A stretch of 41,528 nt of DNA from a bacterium (GTDB taxonomy: Bacteria; Hydrothermota; DG-26; JAUXAN01), in the NCBI GenBank assembly GCA_030619885.1, contig JAUXAN010000019.1:1-41528 (forward strand). Reading direction: 5' to 3'. This document shows positions 32,301 through 39,880 of this stretch, one piece after another. Made by a program: the position numbers and the translations under genes. The notes below the pieces were generated by a model. The model ran no database searches, was not told the origin of the DNA, and was given only the letters and a program-made list of their open reading frames with translations. Each line of letters starts with the position of its first letter. The first letter of the stretch is position 1.

Positions 32301-33325
32301 ACCGTGGAGACTACGAGTTAGCACTCAGCTCCTACGAGCAATGCCTGAGGATTAAAAGACAGATTGGGGACAAGCGGCGTGAATCTATAGTCCTCGATAA
32401 TATTGGTTTCATTCATTGGAACCATGGGGACTACAAGCTATCGCTCAGCTACAACGAGCAAGCCCTAAGGATTCAGAGGCAGATTAGAGATAAGGACTCT
32501 GAGGGTAATACCCTTCATAACATCGGGCTCATTCATTGGAACCGTGGAGATTACGAGCTATCGCTCAGCTGCCTCGAGCAAGCCCTGAGGATTGTGAGGC
32601 AGATTGGGAATAAGCAGAGTCAATGGGAATCGCAGCACTATCTGTGCAAGCTTTGGTGGGATATGGGTGACACAGAGAAGTCATTAGAAAAACTTGAGGA
32701 GGCTAGGCGAATAGCTCAGGCAATTGGTACAAGGAAAATGAGTGTGCGGTCTCAAATTGATACAGGTCTAGCGAAGTTCCTCAGGGGTTTCTATGAAGAT
32801 GCTCATTTGGATATTCAAAAGGGCTTAAAAATAGCTAGGGAGATGAAGGAAATAGATGCAATTATCGAAGGACTTGTAGTTGCTGCCAGAATTGAAATTG
32901 TAAGGGGGAACGGTCTCAAGGCCAGCCAGTATGCAGAGGAAGCGCTCAGTCTGGCTATGGATAAGGGAAGGAAGTTTGACATAGCTCAGGCGCATCTCCT
33001 ACTTGCCTGTATCCATTTATCAAAGCGAGATCTGCAGGATGCAGAATCCTATGCCAGCCAGGCTCAGAAAATTTCCGAGTCCTGCGGGATGAAGGAACTT
33101 CTCCGGCAGGCTTACTATTATCTTGGTAAAGTCTATTACAAGAAGAAACAATATTCCCTGGCACAGGAGGAATTAAGAAAAGCTGAAGAGGTAGTTAACA
33201 AGATTTTATCGAATCTTGGTGAAGAATTGAGAAAAATTTATATAGCAAAAACAGAGACCAAAGAAATTTACAAAAATCTGAAAATCATCAAGAAAAGCAA
33301 ATCTAAAGGAAGGAGGAAGTCGTGA
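29399..33325 (+). CDS. Serine/threonine kinase-AAA ATPase-TPR signalling protein
   Basis: The 1308-residue protein has three parts. Residues 8-268 are a Hanks kinase with Lys38, HRD at 129-131 and DFG at 148-150; the third glycine of the loop is Ala21, and S-P-E reads S-P-Q (174-176). Residues 296-560 are a STAND/AAA_16-type ATPase with Walker A GEAGIGKS (324-331) and Walker B LLHLDD (440-445). Residues from about 690 to 1280 are TPRs, with seven 40-residue units that are near-identical in DNA. Such proteins sense a ligand through ATPase and TPR and then signal. It has no strong ribosome site and is coupled by a 4-bp overlap to a sigma-54 activator. Confidence 0.92.
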   Translation: MVKKNLSHYKLLKKLGRGGMATVYKAVDLTSQRPVALKVLFPQLSSDEITRTRFLREARAGMELDHPGIVKVYEVGEEKKQSFIAMELVEGKTLYEMIREEPLDMERVIDIGLEIADALAAAHERGIIHRDIKPQNVMVSNGTVKVMDFGLVRMMDASTLTEKYEIVGTLSYMSPQQAIGAQIDERSDIFSLGVVLYQLLTGTLPFEGDHPGAIIHSILHSDPLRMEELRKGIPVEVEQVVFKAIQKKPQERYQSAVEFKSDLERVREILKGKPHTLIATEEVFEERARGIYSALAGRERELEILEGHLERMLKGEGSMILVRGEAGIGKSRLVWELGRKAKREKARYFLGRCVFGKEGLPYQPILEVIRSYLELKGVRDTGRLHDFIREKVPHLTDRMGVIQTFLFMKGEKGSSLINKEQLWDTATELVKVMSQDKPILLHLDDLHWADLPTLNLLTYLSRNTRGERVLIVGTYRPEELVEEPEEKPHPLLSALKRMGREGLYKEINLERLDEERTQSVIHSVFPHSDFPESFAHLIYEETEGNPLFILEVLKLLRDEGVISQEDRGWSPSGDVGKVDIPGRVNDVIMNRLGRLNREERTLVDVASVEGRSFQSDTICHCLGLPRMKVLLSLQDLEQSHHLIHASEREYHFDHGKIREVAYDNLIPELKREYHRLLGEYFTKNFGEKEKYAGKIAHHLLEADEEKEALPYLLRAGEHAKNLFANEEAIGYFDKGIELIDKYLEQHPTPDLQRTKLTQLKGRVEVKALLGRYDDAREDYKSIENLAKGLGDRKEQAYGLNGFGATSRRKGDYELSLNYYEQALIIQRQIGDKLGESSTLIGIGHVHESRGDYELSLKYYEQALGIKRQIEDKLGESSTLIGIGNVHWNHGDYELSLNYYERALRIRRELEDKLGESNTLFGIGNVHWNRGDYELSLNYYEQALRIKRQIGDKRGESDTLIGIGNVHVDRGDYELALSSYEQCLRIKRQIGDKRRESIVLDNIGFIHWNHGDYKLSLSYNEQALRIQRQIRDKDSEGNTLHNIGLIHWNRGDYELSLSCLEQALRIVRQIGNKQSQWESQHYLCKLWWDMGDTEKSLEKLEEARRIAQAIGTRKMSVRSQIDTGLAKFLRGFYEDAHLDIQKGLKIAREMKEIDAIIEGLVVAARIEIVRGNGLKASQYAEEALSLAMDKGRKFDIAQAHLLLACIHLSKRDLQDAESYASQAQKISESCGMKELLRQAYYYLGKVYYKKKQYSLAQEELRKAEEVVNKILSNLGEELRKIYIAKTETKEIYKNLKIIKKSKSKGRRKS
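31831..32670 (+). repeat. Seven in-phase 120-bp tandem repeats within the kinase gene
   Basis: Units beginning CTACGAGCTATCGCTCAA occur at 31831, 31951, 32071, 32191, 32311, 32431 and 32551, exactly 120 bp apart. Each codes for one 40-residue TPR. The first four to five are the most alike, which points to recent expansion and probable copy-number variation among strains. Confidence 0.9.
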
Positions 33326-34878
33326 AAAATTTTATTGCCGACTCCGGACATACTCGGGGTAGCGACTCAGAGTTAACCCTTCCTCACGATCGATTGATGG
33401 ACCTCTTCCTATTTAGACAGAGGGTCAATCAGATCACTGAGGTAAAGACACTTCTCGATGAGATTCTCCATTCTGCTATCACCATCATTGGTGCCGAGAG
33501 AGGGATGATTATTCTCACCGATGAATCGGGTGAAGGCTACCGAACTGTGGCTTCTGAATCCCTCGAGAAAGAGGATATTGCCTTCAGCACCAGCATTGTT
33601 AAGGCAACCCTGGAGAGCAAGAAGTTACTTATGAGTACGGACCTCCGGTTGGACTCACGATTTAAAGATGCCGAAAGTGTCAGAGGACTGAACATTCTCT
33701 CTTTCATTTGCGTTCCTCTCATTGTACCAGGGTGGAGTAGTGCATTGGGTACCCTATATGTCGACCAACGAATCTATGTAAAGACCTTTACTCAGGAAGA
33801 TGCTGCCTTTCTCGAAGCTTTTGCCAACCTGGCTGCTATTGATATCAGTAATGCGAATCTGATGGAAGGGTTAGTAAGCGAGAATATCCAACTGCGTGAG
33901 GAAGTAGAGAAGAAATATGAATTTCCCGGAGTAATCGGTCAGAGCAAAGCTATGCAGAAGGTCTTCCGGGAGATGAAGCAAATCCTGAACGATGATTGCA
34001 CAGTTCTCGTTACTGGAGAGTCCGGGAGCGGGAAGGAAGTGATCGCCAAGGCGATCCATTACAATGGAAACAGAAAGGAGAGACCGTTCCTGGCAATCAA
34101 CTGTGGAGCCCTGCCCGAGACACTCCTGGAGGCTGAGCTTTTCGGTAGCGTTAGAGGGGCTTTTACAGGTGCCTTAGACAAGCAAGGGCTCTTTCAGGCT
34201 GCTCACGATGGTACCCTCTTTTTGGATGAGATTCATCACACAAGTGAAGCAATGCAAATCAAGTTGCTTCGGGTTCTCCAGGAGAAGGAAATCAGAAGGG
34301 TAGGGGGAACGAAAACTATCAAGGTCAATGTTCGATTGATTTGTGCGACCAACGAAGACTTACGAAAAACAATCCAGGAAGGACGTCTCCGTCAGGATTT
34401 TTACTATCGCATCAATGTGGTGACGATAGATGTACCCTCTTTGAGGGATCGTCGAGAAGACATTCCAGTGTTGGCACATCATTTTCTGGAAAAGTATACC
34501 AAGGAAAAGGGAAAGCATTTTCGTGGATTCCATAAGGGGGCGTTGGACGCATTGATGAACTACGATTGGGCTGAAAACAATGTAAGAGAATTAGAAAATG
34601 AGATTGAACGTGCGGTTATCTTTGCCAGGGACGGAAGTGCAATTAAGACCAAAGACTTGTCCGAAAAGCTCAGAAGTGGCGTGCCTATTACCAGAGAGGT
34701 AAGTGTTGACCTCTTCACTGATGAGGGGCGGCCATTAACCTGTAAAGAATTCGAGAAGAAGTACATCCATTTCATTCTTTCTCAGGTGGCTGGCAACAAA
34801 GCCAAAGCAGCCCAGATGATGGGCATCCCTCGCTCAACACTCAGGGGGAAGATGAGAAAGTTGGGCTTGAGTGATTAG
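33322..34878 (+). CDS. GAF-domain sigma-54-dependent transcriptional activator (enhancer-binding protein)
   Basis: The 518-residue protein starts with GTG overlapping the kinase stop (GTGA). Residues 25-180 are a GAF sensory domain. Residues 202-425 are the sigma-54 activator AAA domain, with Walker A GESGSGKE (232-239), the sigma-54 contact motif GAFTGA at 279-284 and Walker B LFLDE (299-303). The C-terminal helix-turn-helix (about 470-515, NKAKAAQMMGIPRSTLRGKM) is Fis-type. There is no response-regulator receiver domain; input most likely comes from the coupled kinase or a GAF ligand. Two palindromes and a sigma-54 promoter directly downstream are its likely target. Confidence 0.95.
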   Translation: MKNFIADSGHTRGSDSELTLPHDRLMDLFLFRQRVNQITEVKTLLDEILHSAITIIGAERGMIILTDESGEGYRTVASESLEKEDIAFSTSIVKATLESKKLLMSTDLRLDSRFKDAESVRGLNILSFICVPLIVPGWSSALGTLYVDQRIYVKTFTQEDAAFLEAFANLAAIDISNANLMEGLVSENIQLREEVEKKYEFPGVIGQSKAMQKVFREMKQILNDDCTVLVTGESGSGKEVIAKAIHYNGNRKERPFLAINCGALPETLLEAELFGSVRGAFTGALDKQGLFQAAHDGTLFLDEIHHTSEAMQIKLLRVLQEKEIRRVGGTKTIKVNVRLICATNEDLRKTIQEGRLRQDFYYRINVVTIDVPSLRDRREDIPVLAHHFLEKYTKEKGKHFRGFHKGALDALMNYDWAENNVRELENEIERAVIFARDGSAIKTKDLSEKLRSGVPITREVSVDLFTDEGRPLTCKEFEKKYIHFILSQVAGNKAKAAQMMGIPRSTLRGKMRKLGLSD

Positions 34879-34898
34879 TGGCTACCCCTCGCATCTCC

Positions 34899-34912
34899 GA
34901 CCATATTTGACC
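34899..34912. promoter_or_regulatory. Upstream palindrome-like site 1 for the sigma-54 activator
   Basis: GACCATATTTGACC shares CATATTTGACC with the perfect palindrome at 34968 but has an altered left arm (GAC for GGT). It lies about 170 bp upstream of the sigma-54 promoter, a normal distance for an enhancer site. Confidence 0.5.
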
Positions 34913-34967
34913 ATCCATAGGTAGTCCTTATACATAAACAACTTAATTCCTTTCCACAGGTTCAAGA

Positions 34968-34981
34968 GGTCATATTTGACC
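34968..34981. promoter_or_regulatory. Upstream palindrome site 2 for the sigma-54 activator
   Basis: GGTCATATTTGACC is an inverted repeat (GGTCA/TGACC around TATT). It lies about 100 bp upstream of the sigma-54 promoter. The two sites are 69 bp apart centre to centre. Confidence 0.6.
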
Positions 34982-35068
34982 TTTTTTCACTTTCATGGGG
35001 TTGACTCCAGTTAGGCCTATTTCTCATAAAGCTTTGTATTTTAAGTATTTATGAAGATTCGACTGCGA

Positions 35069-35083
35069 TGGCATGATTCTTGC
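35069..35083 (+). promoter_or_regulatory. Sigma-54 promoter (GG-N10-GC)
   Basis: TGGCATGATTCTTGC has GG at 35070-35071 and GC at 35082-35083 with exactly 10 bases between, close to the TGGCAC-N5-TTGC consensus. It lies about 85 bp before the ATG of the repeat peptide gene at 35169, just after the gene for a sigma-54 activator. Confidence 0.8.
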
Positions 35084-35168
35084 CCTATATTAGGGTATGA
35101 AAGCAAATCAGAAAGAGAGATGGGAAGGAAGTCATTATTTAAATTTAATTAAAAAGGAGGGATAAAAA

Positions 35169-35465
35169 ATGAGAAAGGGAATAGTTCTTGAAAGGTCATT
35201 TGAGGAAGTGTCGACTAAATTGAGTAAAATCAAAAAAGAAAAAGACCTCAAACCAGAAATAGGATCAAAAAAGGGAATAGTTCTTGAAAGGCTATTAGAG
35301 GAAGTATCGATTAGCTTGCCAAAAATCAAGAACGAAAAAAACTTCAATCCAGAAGGAGGATCAAAAATGAATACAACTCGGAATAAGAGAACAAGATTGA
35401 GTTTCGATAGGCCATCGCCATATCCTTTGCCTAAGGGACTCTTAATAGGATTCTATGGCAAATAA
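35169..35465 (+). CDS. Small protein of 32-residue repeat units, probable target of the sigma-54 promoter
   Basis: The 98-residue protein has an AAAGGAGGG ribosome site. Residues 3-34 and 35-66 are tandem repeats sharing K-G-I-V-L-E-R, E-E-V-S, K-I-K, E-K, P-E and G-S-K. The last 32 residues (67-98) differ and start with Met67. That Met is preceded by AAGGAGG at proper spacing (35353-35359), so a separate 32-residue peptide may also be made from 35367. The tail is basic and proline-containing (SFDRPSPYPLPKG), ending GFYGK. No family is recognised. It could be a secreted or modified peptide or a regulator. No modification enzyme is adjacent. Confidence 0.7.
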   Translation: MRKGIVLERSFEEVSTKLSKIKKEKDLKPEIGSKKGIVLERLLEEVSISLPKIKNEKNFNPEGGSKMNTTRNKRTRLSFDRPSPYPLPKGLLIGFYGK

Positions 35466-35483
35466 TAAACTATAGGATGTGAG

Positions 35484-35541
35484 AAAATGGGGACGGTTCC
35501 CTTTTTTAAAAGGTAGCAGAAATCAGAACCATCCCCATTTT
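35484..35541. repeat. GGGGAC-type inverted repeat, possibly also a terminator
   Basis: AAAATGGGGACGGTTC (35484-35499) pairs with GAACCATCCCCATTTT (35526-35541) with one mismatch. The right arm runs into TTTTTATT on the plus strand, so it could stop transcription of the peptide gene. The outer GGGGAC resembles the ends of the Y1 transposase element. Confidence 0.7.
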
Positions 35542-35722
35542 TATTCGATAATTTTTTCAGTTTGTTAAGTGTATAATATTCAAAGAGTCCCATTTGTCAT
35601 TTTTGAATTTTGATACTTAAGTATATTATATTCAAGTAATTTAGTAATAATATTATGTAAACTAACTAATCTTGGTACAGAAAAAAAGATCACTTTTTTC
35701 GCAAGTCGTTCATTTTCAAGGA

Positions 35723-35783
35723 GGAAAAATTTCGCCGAAATGCATTTTTCCCGATTGACAACCATAGACAAAACATGTACTTA
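35723..35783 (+). promoter_or_regulatory. Possible promoter with palindromic operator for the barrel protein
   Basis: TTGACA (35755-35760) and a weak TACTTA (35778-35783) are spaced by 17 bp. Just upstream, GGAAAAAT (35723-35730) and ATTTTTCC (35744-35751) form inverted arms around TTCGCCGAAA, a plausible operator. The rest of the 361-base gap from 35466 is AT-rich with a repeat at its start. Confidence 0.4.
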
Positions 35784-35826
35784 TAGAGGGTGCTTTTAAT
35801 CAACTAAGCGAGAGAAAGGAGGAAAC

Positions 35827-37938
35827 ATGGGTTTTTTATTATTGCTTTTGCTTACAATGAACAATGAGAAAGCTGTAGAGGTGCTTTTTACAGAAATTGC
35901 GCCTAAAATTGATGGGGTAATTGAAGAAGTCTGGCAGCAGGCAGATTCAGCCTATGATTTTGTCCAACACCTGCCATATGAAAAGACAGAGCCTACGGAA
36001 AAAACTGTGGTCTATGTGTTGCAAGATAAAGACAACCTCTATTTTGCATTCCGCTGTTATTCACAAAAGCATAAACCAATTGCCAATTTTACAAAAGACG
36101 AAGATTATGTTATAGTCAGAATTGACCCGTTTGGAAGTAAAACTACGGGATATTATTTTACGGTATTCGGAAGTAAGTTATTTCGGGATGGTTGGATACT
36201 TGATGACGGCCGCACTGAGGATGATTCCTGGGAGGGCGTGTGTTATCGGGCTATAAAATTGTATGATGATCGTTTCGAAGTGGAAATAAGGATTCCGTTC
36301 AAATCAATCCGGTATAAGAAAGACCTTGACAAGTGGGGTGTACAATTTATGCGACACATTGCCTTCAAGCGAGAGGATGACTACTGGACTGATGTCTTAC
36401 AGCAAGAAGGTGACTTGGTTTCAAAATGGGGCTCATTAACAGGTATAAATCCTCAGGCTACAGGCTACTATTTCGAATTATACCCTGAAGGATATGTGAG
36501 ATATGATAAAGACGAAGTGCAAGATACCACTGAATTCAAACCAAGTCTGAGCTTGAATTTCAAATGGGATGTAACACCCCAGGCAACCCTCAATGCAACT
36601 GTATATCCAGACTTTGCCCAGATTGAATCTGACCCGTTTACTTTAAATTTAGACCGCTACCCAGTATATTTGGATGAGCGGAGACCATTTTTTCTTGAAG
36701 GTAAAGATATTTTTCGTCTCTCTGATTTTGGTCCTCACGAAGGTTTTTTCCAAGAATTAGACATTTTCTATTCCCGCAGGATGGGTAAGTCGATGAATGG
36801 TGATGCAGTGCCTATCATTAGCGGACTAAAATTGACCAACAAATCAGAGAACTGGAACATGGGTATACTCGGTGCTTATACGGATGAATATGCTGAAGAT
36901 GATATGATAATTGAGTCCCGCAGATGGTTTAGTGCAATGAGGGCAAAGCACCGGGTATTTGAAACTTCAGATATCGGCATGCTCTTCAGCGGAACAATGG
37001 TAGATAGAGATGACTACAACTATTCGTTTGGGCTTGATGGAGTATATCGTAAAGGGGCTAGCCAACTTATTGTTCAAGGTGCATTGAGTGATAAGAATGA
37101 GAAAAGAGGCTGGGCGATATCTTCTGGATATAAAGGTTTTATGGGGAATTTTCTTACGAGGGCCACAGTTGGTGTTGTGAACGATTCTTTTGATGTTGGG
37201 GACATAGGCTTTGTCCCCTGGGCCGGAATAAAGAGGTTTAACATTTCCAGCGGTCCTTATAAGACATATCCTAAAGGTTTCCTTAGAGACCTGTATATCG
37301 CCCCGGGCATTTATGTTATCCAGGAGCCGGGTGATACAAACTGGTCAAAATTAGGTACCATAGATATTAACCCCAATTTTCGTAATAACTGGGGTCTATA
37401 TCTTTCAGCTACGGCTGGCCCTTATTATGAGGCGGATACAAATTACTTTCATCGCAGTGTTAATCTTAACATATGGGGCACGCTTTACGGTAACTTCTTA
37501 TTTTTTTGGTGTAATTATTCTTATTCGCACAATTACTTTCGTGAATTCTTGGCTTACCAAGCTGCACATTCTTTGTCATTCAACTATTCAATAATACAAC
37601 AGATGAGGGTAGGTTTTGATTCTAATCTATGGATTGAGTGGGATACGCTCAACACGATTATTGCGATTACGCCACGATTCAGACCAAAGGTCGAATTCAT
37701 ATTCAATGCCGACATGAATTTGAGTGTTTTCAGTCAATTTGTTATGGAAACACCAGGTACAGATTTTGGCGAGACTGATCTGAATTCAGTTCGAACAGGT
37801 CTGCTCTTTTCCTGGAACTTCTTGCCCAAGTCCTGGCTCTATATTGCATTGAATGATTATCGTGAACAAAAAGAAGGTAAAATACAACCCGTGTACCACA
37901 TTGGTGCAATCAAGGCAAAGTATCTAATCTACTTCTAA
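35827..37938 (+). CDS. DUF5916-like outer-membrane protein with N-terminal CBM9-like domain
   Basis: The 703-residue protein has a short hydrophobic N-terminus (MGFLLLLLLT), perhaps a signal peptide with the true start slightly different. Residues 20-200 (KIDGVIEEVWQQAD, L-Y-F-A-F-R-C-Y) are like the CBM9-type domain seen in this family. Then comes the DUF5916 hallmark, N-A-T-V-Y-P-D-F-A-Q-I-E-S-D-P, and D-E-R-R-P-F-F-L-E-G near residue 290. The rest is a beta-barrel-like region ending in Phe. The family is widespread in Bacteroidota and relatives; its role is unknown. The ribosome site is AAAGGAGGA. Confidence 0.82.
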   Translation: MGFLLLLLLTMNNEKAVEVLFTEIAPKIDGVIEEVWQQADSAYDFVQHLPYEKTEPTEKTVVYVLQDKDNLYFAFRCYSQKHKPIANFTKDEDYVIVRIDPFGSKTTGYYFTVFGSKLFRDGWILDDGRTEDDSWEGVCYRAIKLYDDRFEVEIRIPFKSIRYKKDLDKWGVQFMRHIAFKREDDYWTDVLQQEGDLVSKWGSLTGINPQATGYYFELYPEGYVRYDKDEVQDTTEFKPSLSLNFKWDVTPQATLNATVYPDFAQIESDPFTLNLDRYPVYLDERRPFFLEGKDIFRLSDFGPHEGFFQELDIFYSRRMGKSMNGDAVPIISGLKLTNKSENWNMGILGAYTDEYAEDDMIIESRRWFSAMRAKHRVFETSDIGMLFSGTMVDRDDYNYSFGLDGVYRKGASQLIVQGALSDKNEKRGWAISSGYKGFMGNFLTRATVGVVNDSFDVGDIGFVPWAGIKRFNISSGPYKTYPKGFLRDLYIAPGIYVIQEPGDTNWSKLGTIDINPNFRNNWGLYLSATAGPYYEADTNYFHRSVNLNIWGTLYGNFLFFWCNYSYSHNYFREFLAYQAAHSLSFNYSIIQQMRVGFDSNLWIEWDTLNTIIAITPRFRPKVEFIFNADMNLSVFSQFVMETPGTDFGETDLNSVRTGLLFSWNFLPKSWLYIALNDYREQKEGKIQPVYHIGAIKAKYLIYF

Positions 37939-38103
37939 TTACGAAAAATGGGATTAGGTCTTGACATTTGGCATGTTAAAAAACCGCAAGATCTATATAG
38001 GTCACTTTATGAGTTTTATGTGCGTAAAGTAGAATACTAACGGCAGATAACACGAGGGAGAAAAAATGGAGATAGGCTGCTTTTTTAGTAAAGGAGGTGT
38101 GCC

Positions 38104-38523
38104 ATGAAATATTTACACAAGTGGCTTGGAGTCCTAATGGACAATTTAGACGCTCAGGTTGATGAAAAAACACGGATAAAAGTGCTGGAAAACTGTGGTC
38201 GGGCCTGCATTCCTCGCAGCTTTATCGAGAAAGTCCAAGCTCGCAGAAACAGCGCGAAGGACATCGATGAATTTTTGACCAAGTTGAGTCAAATGTGGAG
38301 CCATTTGCAAAGGGATGATGACAATATCTATATAGTCTATGAAAAGTGTTATTGCCCTTTGGTAAAAGCATATCCTGACAAGCTGTCACCTCTTTTCTGT
38401 AACTGCTCTCGAGGTTGGATTAAAGAGTTGTTCGAGTCAGTTCTGGGAAAGCCTGTAGGGGTGGACCTTGAAAAGTCAATTAAACAAGGGAATGATGTTT
38501 GTAAATTTAGAGTTCGTTTATAA
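38104..38523 (+). CDS. Small cysteine-rich protein of unknown function (DUF6144-like?)
   Basis: The 139-residue protein has an AAAGGAGG site before its ATG. Cysteines lie in C-G-R-A-C (about residues 31-35), C-Y-C (82-84), C-N-C (98-100) and one near the end (C134 in DVCKFRV). The pattern and the G-x-D-V-C-K-F C-terminus remind me of the DUF6144 family, but I cannot confirm that. It is soluble, with no signal peptide. The next gene (AlkD-like) starts 15 bases after its stop, so they may be cotranscribed. Confidence 0.6.
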   Translation: MKYLHKWLGVLMDNLDAQVDEKTRIKVLENCGRACIPRSFIEKVQARRNSAKDIDEFLTKLSQMWSHLQRDDDNIYIVYEKCYCPLVKAYPDKLSPLFCNCSRGWIKELFESVLGKPVGVDLEKSIKQGNDVCKFRVRL

Positions 38524-38538
38524 ATCATTGAGGTAAAA

Positions 38539-39252
38539 TTGGGAAAAGCGATCATTCAAGAAATCAGACAGGAATTAAAAAAACATATTGATCAAGAATA
38601 TCATGATGGTGCAAAAAGATATATTAAAGAGGGAATAACATTGCTTGGGGTAAAGACCCCTATCGTTAGGGAAATTGCTGCAAAATACTTTTCAAGAATT
38701 AAAACGAAAACCAAAGAGGAAATATTCAACTTATGCGAAGATTTATTGAAATCTGGTTATAGTGAAGAAAGAACTATTGCTTTTAACTGGGCTTTTCGTC
38801 TTAAAAAGCACTATATATTATCTGATTTTTACATTTTTGACTCCTGGTTGAAAAAATATGTGTCTAACTGGGGAGCATGTGATGATTTTTGTACACATGC
38901 TTTTGGCAGGTTCATTTTCCACTTTCCTGAATTTGTGCCAGAGGTGAAGGAGTGGACAAAATCTAATAATAGATGGTTAAGACGGGCATCGGCGGTAATC
39001 ATGATTTATTCTATTCGTAGAAAGAAATATTTTGAAACTGTTTTTGAAATAGCAGACACACTCTTATTAGATGAGGATTATTTGGTGCAAAAAGGTTATG
39101 GATGGATGCTCAAAGAAGCGAGTAACTTGTATCCACAAGAAGTCTTTCGTTATGTTATGAAAAACAAGGCAGAAATGCCGAGAACATCACTGCGATATGC
39201 AATTGAGAAACTATCACCAGAGTTAAAGAAAAAAGCAATGAAAAAGGATTGA
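38539..39252 (+). CDS. DNA alkylation repair protein (AlkD-like, HEAT-repeat)
   Basis: The 237-residue protein has the helical HEAT-like repeats of the AlkC/AlkD family, for example LLGVKTPIVREIAAKYF near residues 35-51 and N-W-x-x-C-D-D-F-C near 113. These enzymes flip and excise N3- and N7-alkylated bases without a base pocket. The start at 38539 is a TTG with a poor ribosome site; no ATG is near, so the exact start is uncertain. It is followed at once by the DUF3795 gene. The length fits the family. Confidence 0.85.
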   Translation: MGKAIIQEIRQELKKHIDQEYHDGAKRYIKEGITLLGVKTPIVREIAAKYFSRIKTKTKEEIFNLCEDLLKSGYSEERTIAFNWAFRLKKHYILSDFYIFDSWLKKYVSNWGACDDFCTHAFGRFIFHFPEFVPEVKEWTKSNNRWLRRASAVIMIYSIRRKKYFETVFEIADTLLLDEDYLVQKGYGWMLKEASNLYPQEVFRYVMKNKAEMPRTSLRYAIEKLSPELKKKAMKKD

Positions 39253-39266
39253 AAGAGGGTGTTATT

Positions 39267-39614
39267 ATGATCGGAGCGTGTGGATTGATTTGCAATGAAT
39301 GCGATATCTTTCAAGCTTCAAGTGACCCTAAGATTGCACAGCAAATCGTAGATTGGTTTAAAAAAGAAAGAGGTGAAAAAGTGAGTCTGGAGGACATTCG
39401 CTGCTTAGGCTGCAAGGGTGATAGGACGAAGCATTGGTCTCCAGACTGTTGGATACTCGAGTGTTGTGTTGATAAAAAAGGGTTAGAATTTTGCTATGAA
39501 TGTGTGGGGTTTCCGTGCGAGAGACTAGAAGAATGGGCTAAAGGAAGCAAGAGATATGAGGAAGCTCTTAACCGACTAAAAGAGATGAGAAAAGATGAGC
39601 AAGACAATCCTTGA
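39267..39614 (+). CDS. DUF3795 cysteine-rich protein
   Basis: The 115-residue protein starts at 39267 (MIGACGLICNECDIFQAS) with GAGGGTG upstream; an earlier TTG frame start is less likely. It has C-G-L-I-C-x-x-C near the N-terminus, a C-x-x-C at R-C-L-G-C-K-G, then C-x4-C-C and a C-Y-E-C-x-x-F-P-C. These cysteines are typical of DUF3795 and predict metal binding. Function is unknown. It lies 14 bases after AlkD, and its 3' end overlaps the decayed gene that follows. Confidence 0.85.
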   Translation: MIGACGLICNECDIFQASSDPKIAQQIVDWFKKERGEKVSLEDIRCLGCKGDRTKHWSPDCWILECCVDKKGLEFCYECVGFPCERLEEWAKGSKRYEEALNRLKEMRKDEQDNP

Positions 39615-39829
39615 AGAGAGAAAAATTATAGAAACGATAAAAAGATTACCGAAAAGTTCTTTTACTATCCTTGACTTTATGGAGGCCTTCAAGAAGTTAT
39701 TTCCTGATGAGTGGCAGAGACTTGTTGAGTGGAAAAGGAGATTATCGAAGGGCAACGAAGGAGGAGAAGGAATTTTTTGCAAGTCCTCGGATAGCAATTT
39801 ATCGAAAAATAGAAAAAAATGTAGCATGA
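39595..39829 (+). pseudogene. Frameshifted and shortened hypothetical gene
   Basis: The ATG at 39595 reads MSKTILEERKIIETIKRL and continues to W-Q-R-L-V-E. After that, the meaningful reading moves to another frame (near 39740), which gives D-Y-R-R-A-T-K-E-E-K-E-F-F-A-S-P and stops at 39827. The second part looks like the natural C-terminus of the same hypothetical family, with an internal stretch missing. The original frame runs on into repeat DNA and is unlikely to be a real protein. Confidence 0.55.
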
Positions 39830-39852
39830 AAACGGGGGCTGTCCTCATTTTT
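39829..39852. repeat. Solo GGGGACAG-type element, reverse orientation
   Basis: AAAACGGGGGCTGTCCTCATTT is, read on the other strand, AAATGAGGACAGCCCCCGTTTT. It is a short palindrome-like unit related to the one at 40485. It lies directly after the decayed gene and before the GNAT gene. Confidence 0.6.
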
Positions 39853-39880
39853 CAAAATAAAATGAAAGAAAGGAAAAATT

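Noticed and set aside
31831-32670. Regular repeats as a CRISPR array
   Set aside because: The units are 120 bp, contiguous without spacers, and in phase inside a long coding frame, so they are TPR repeats.
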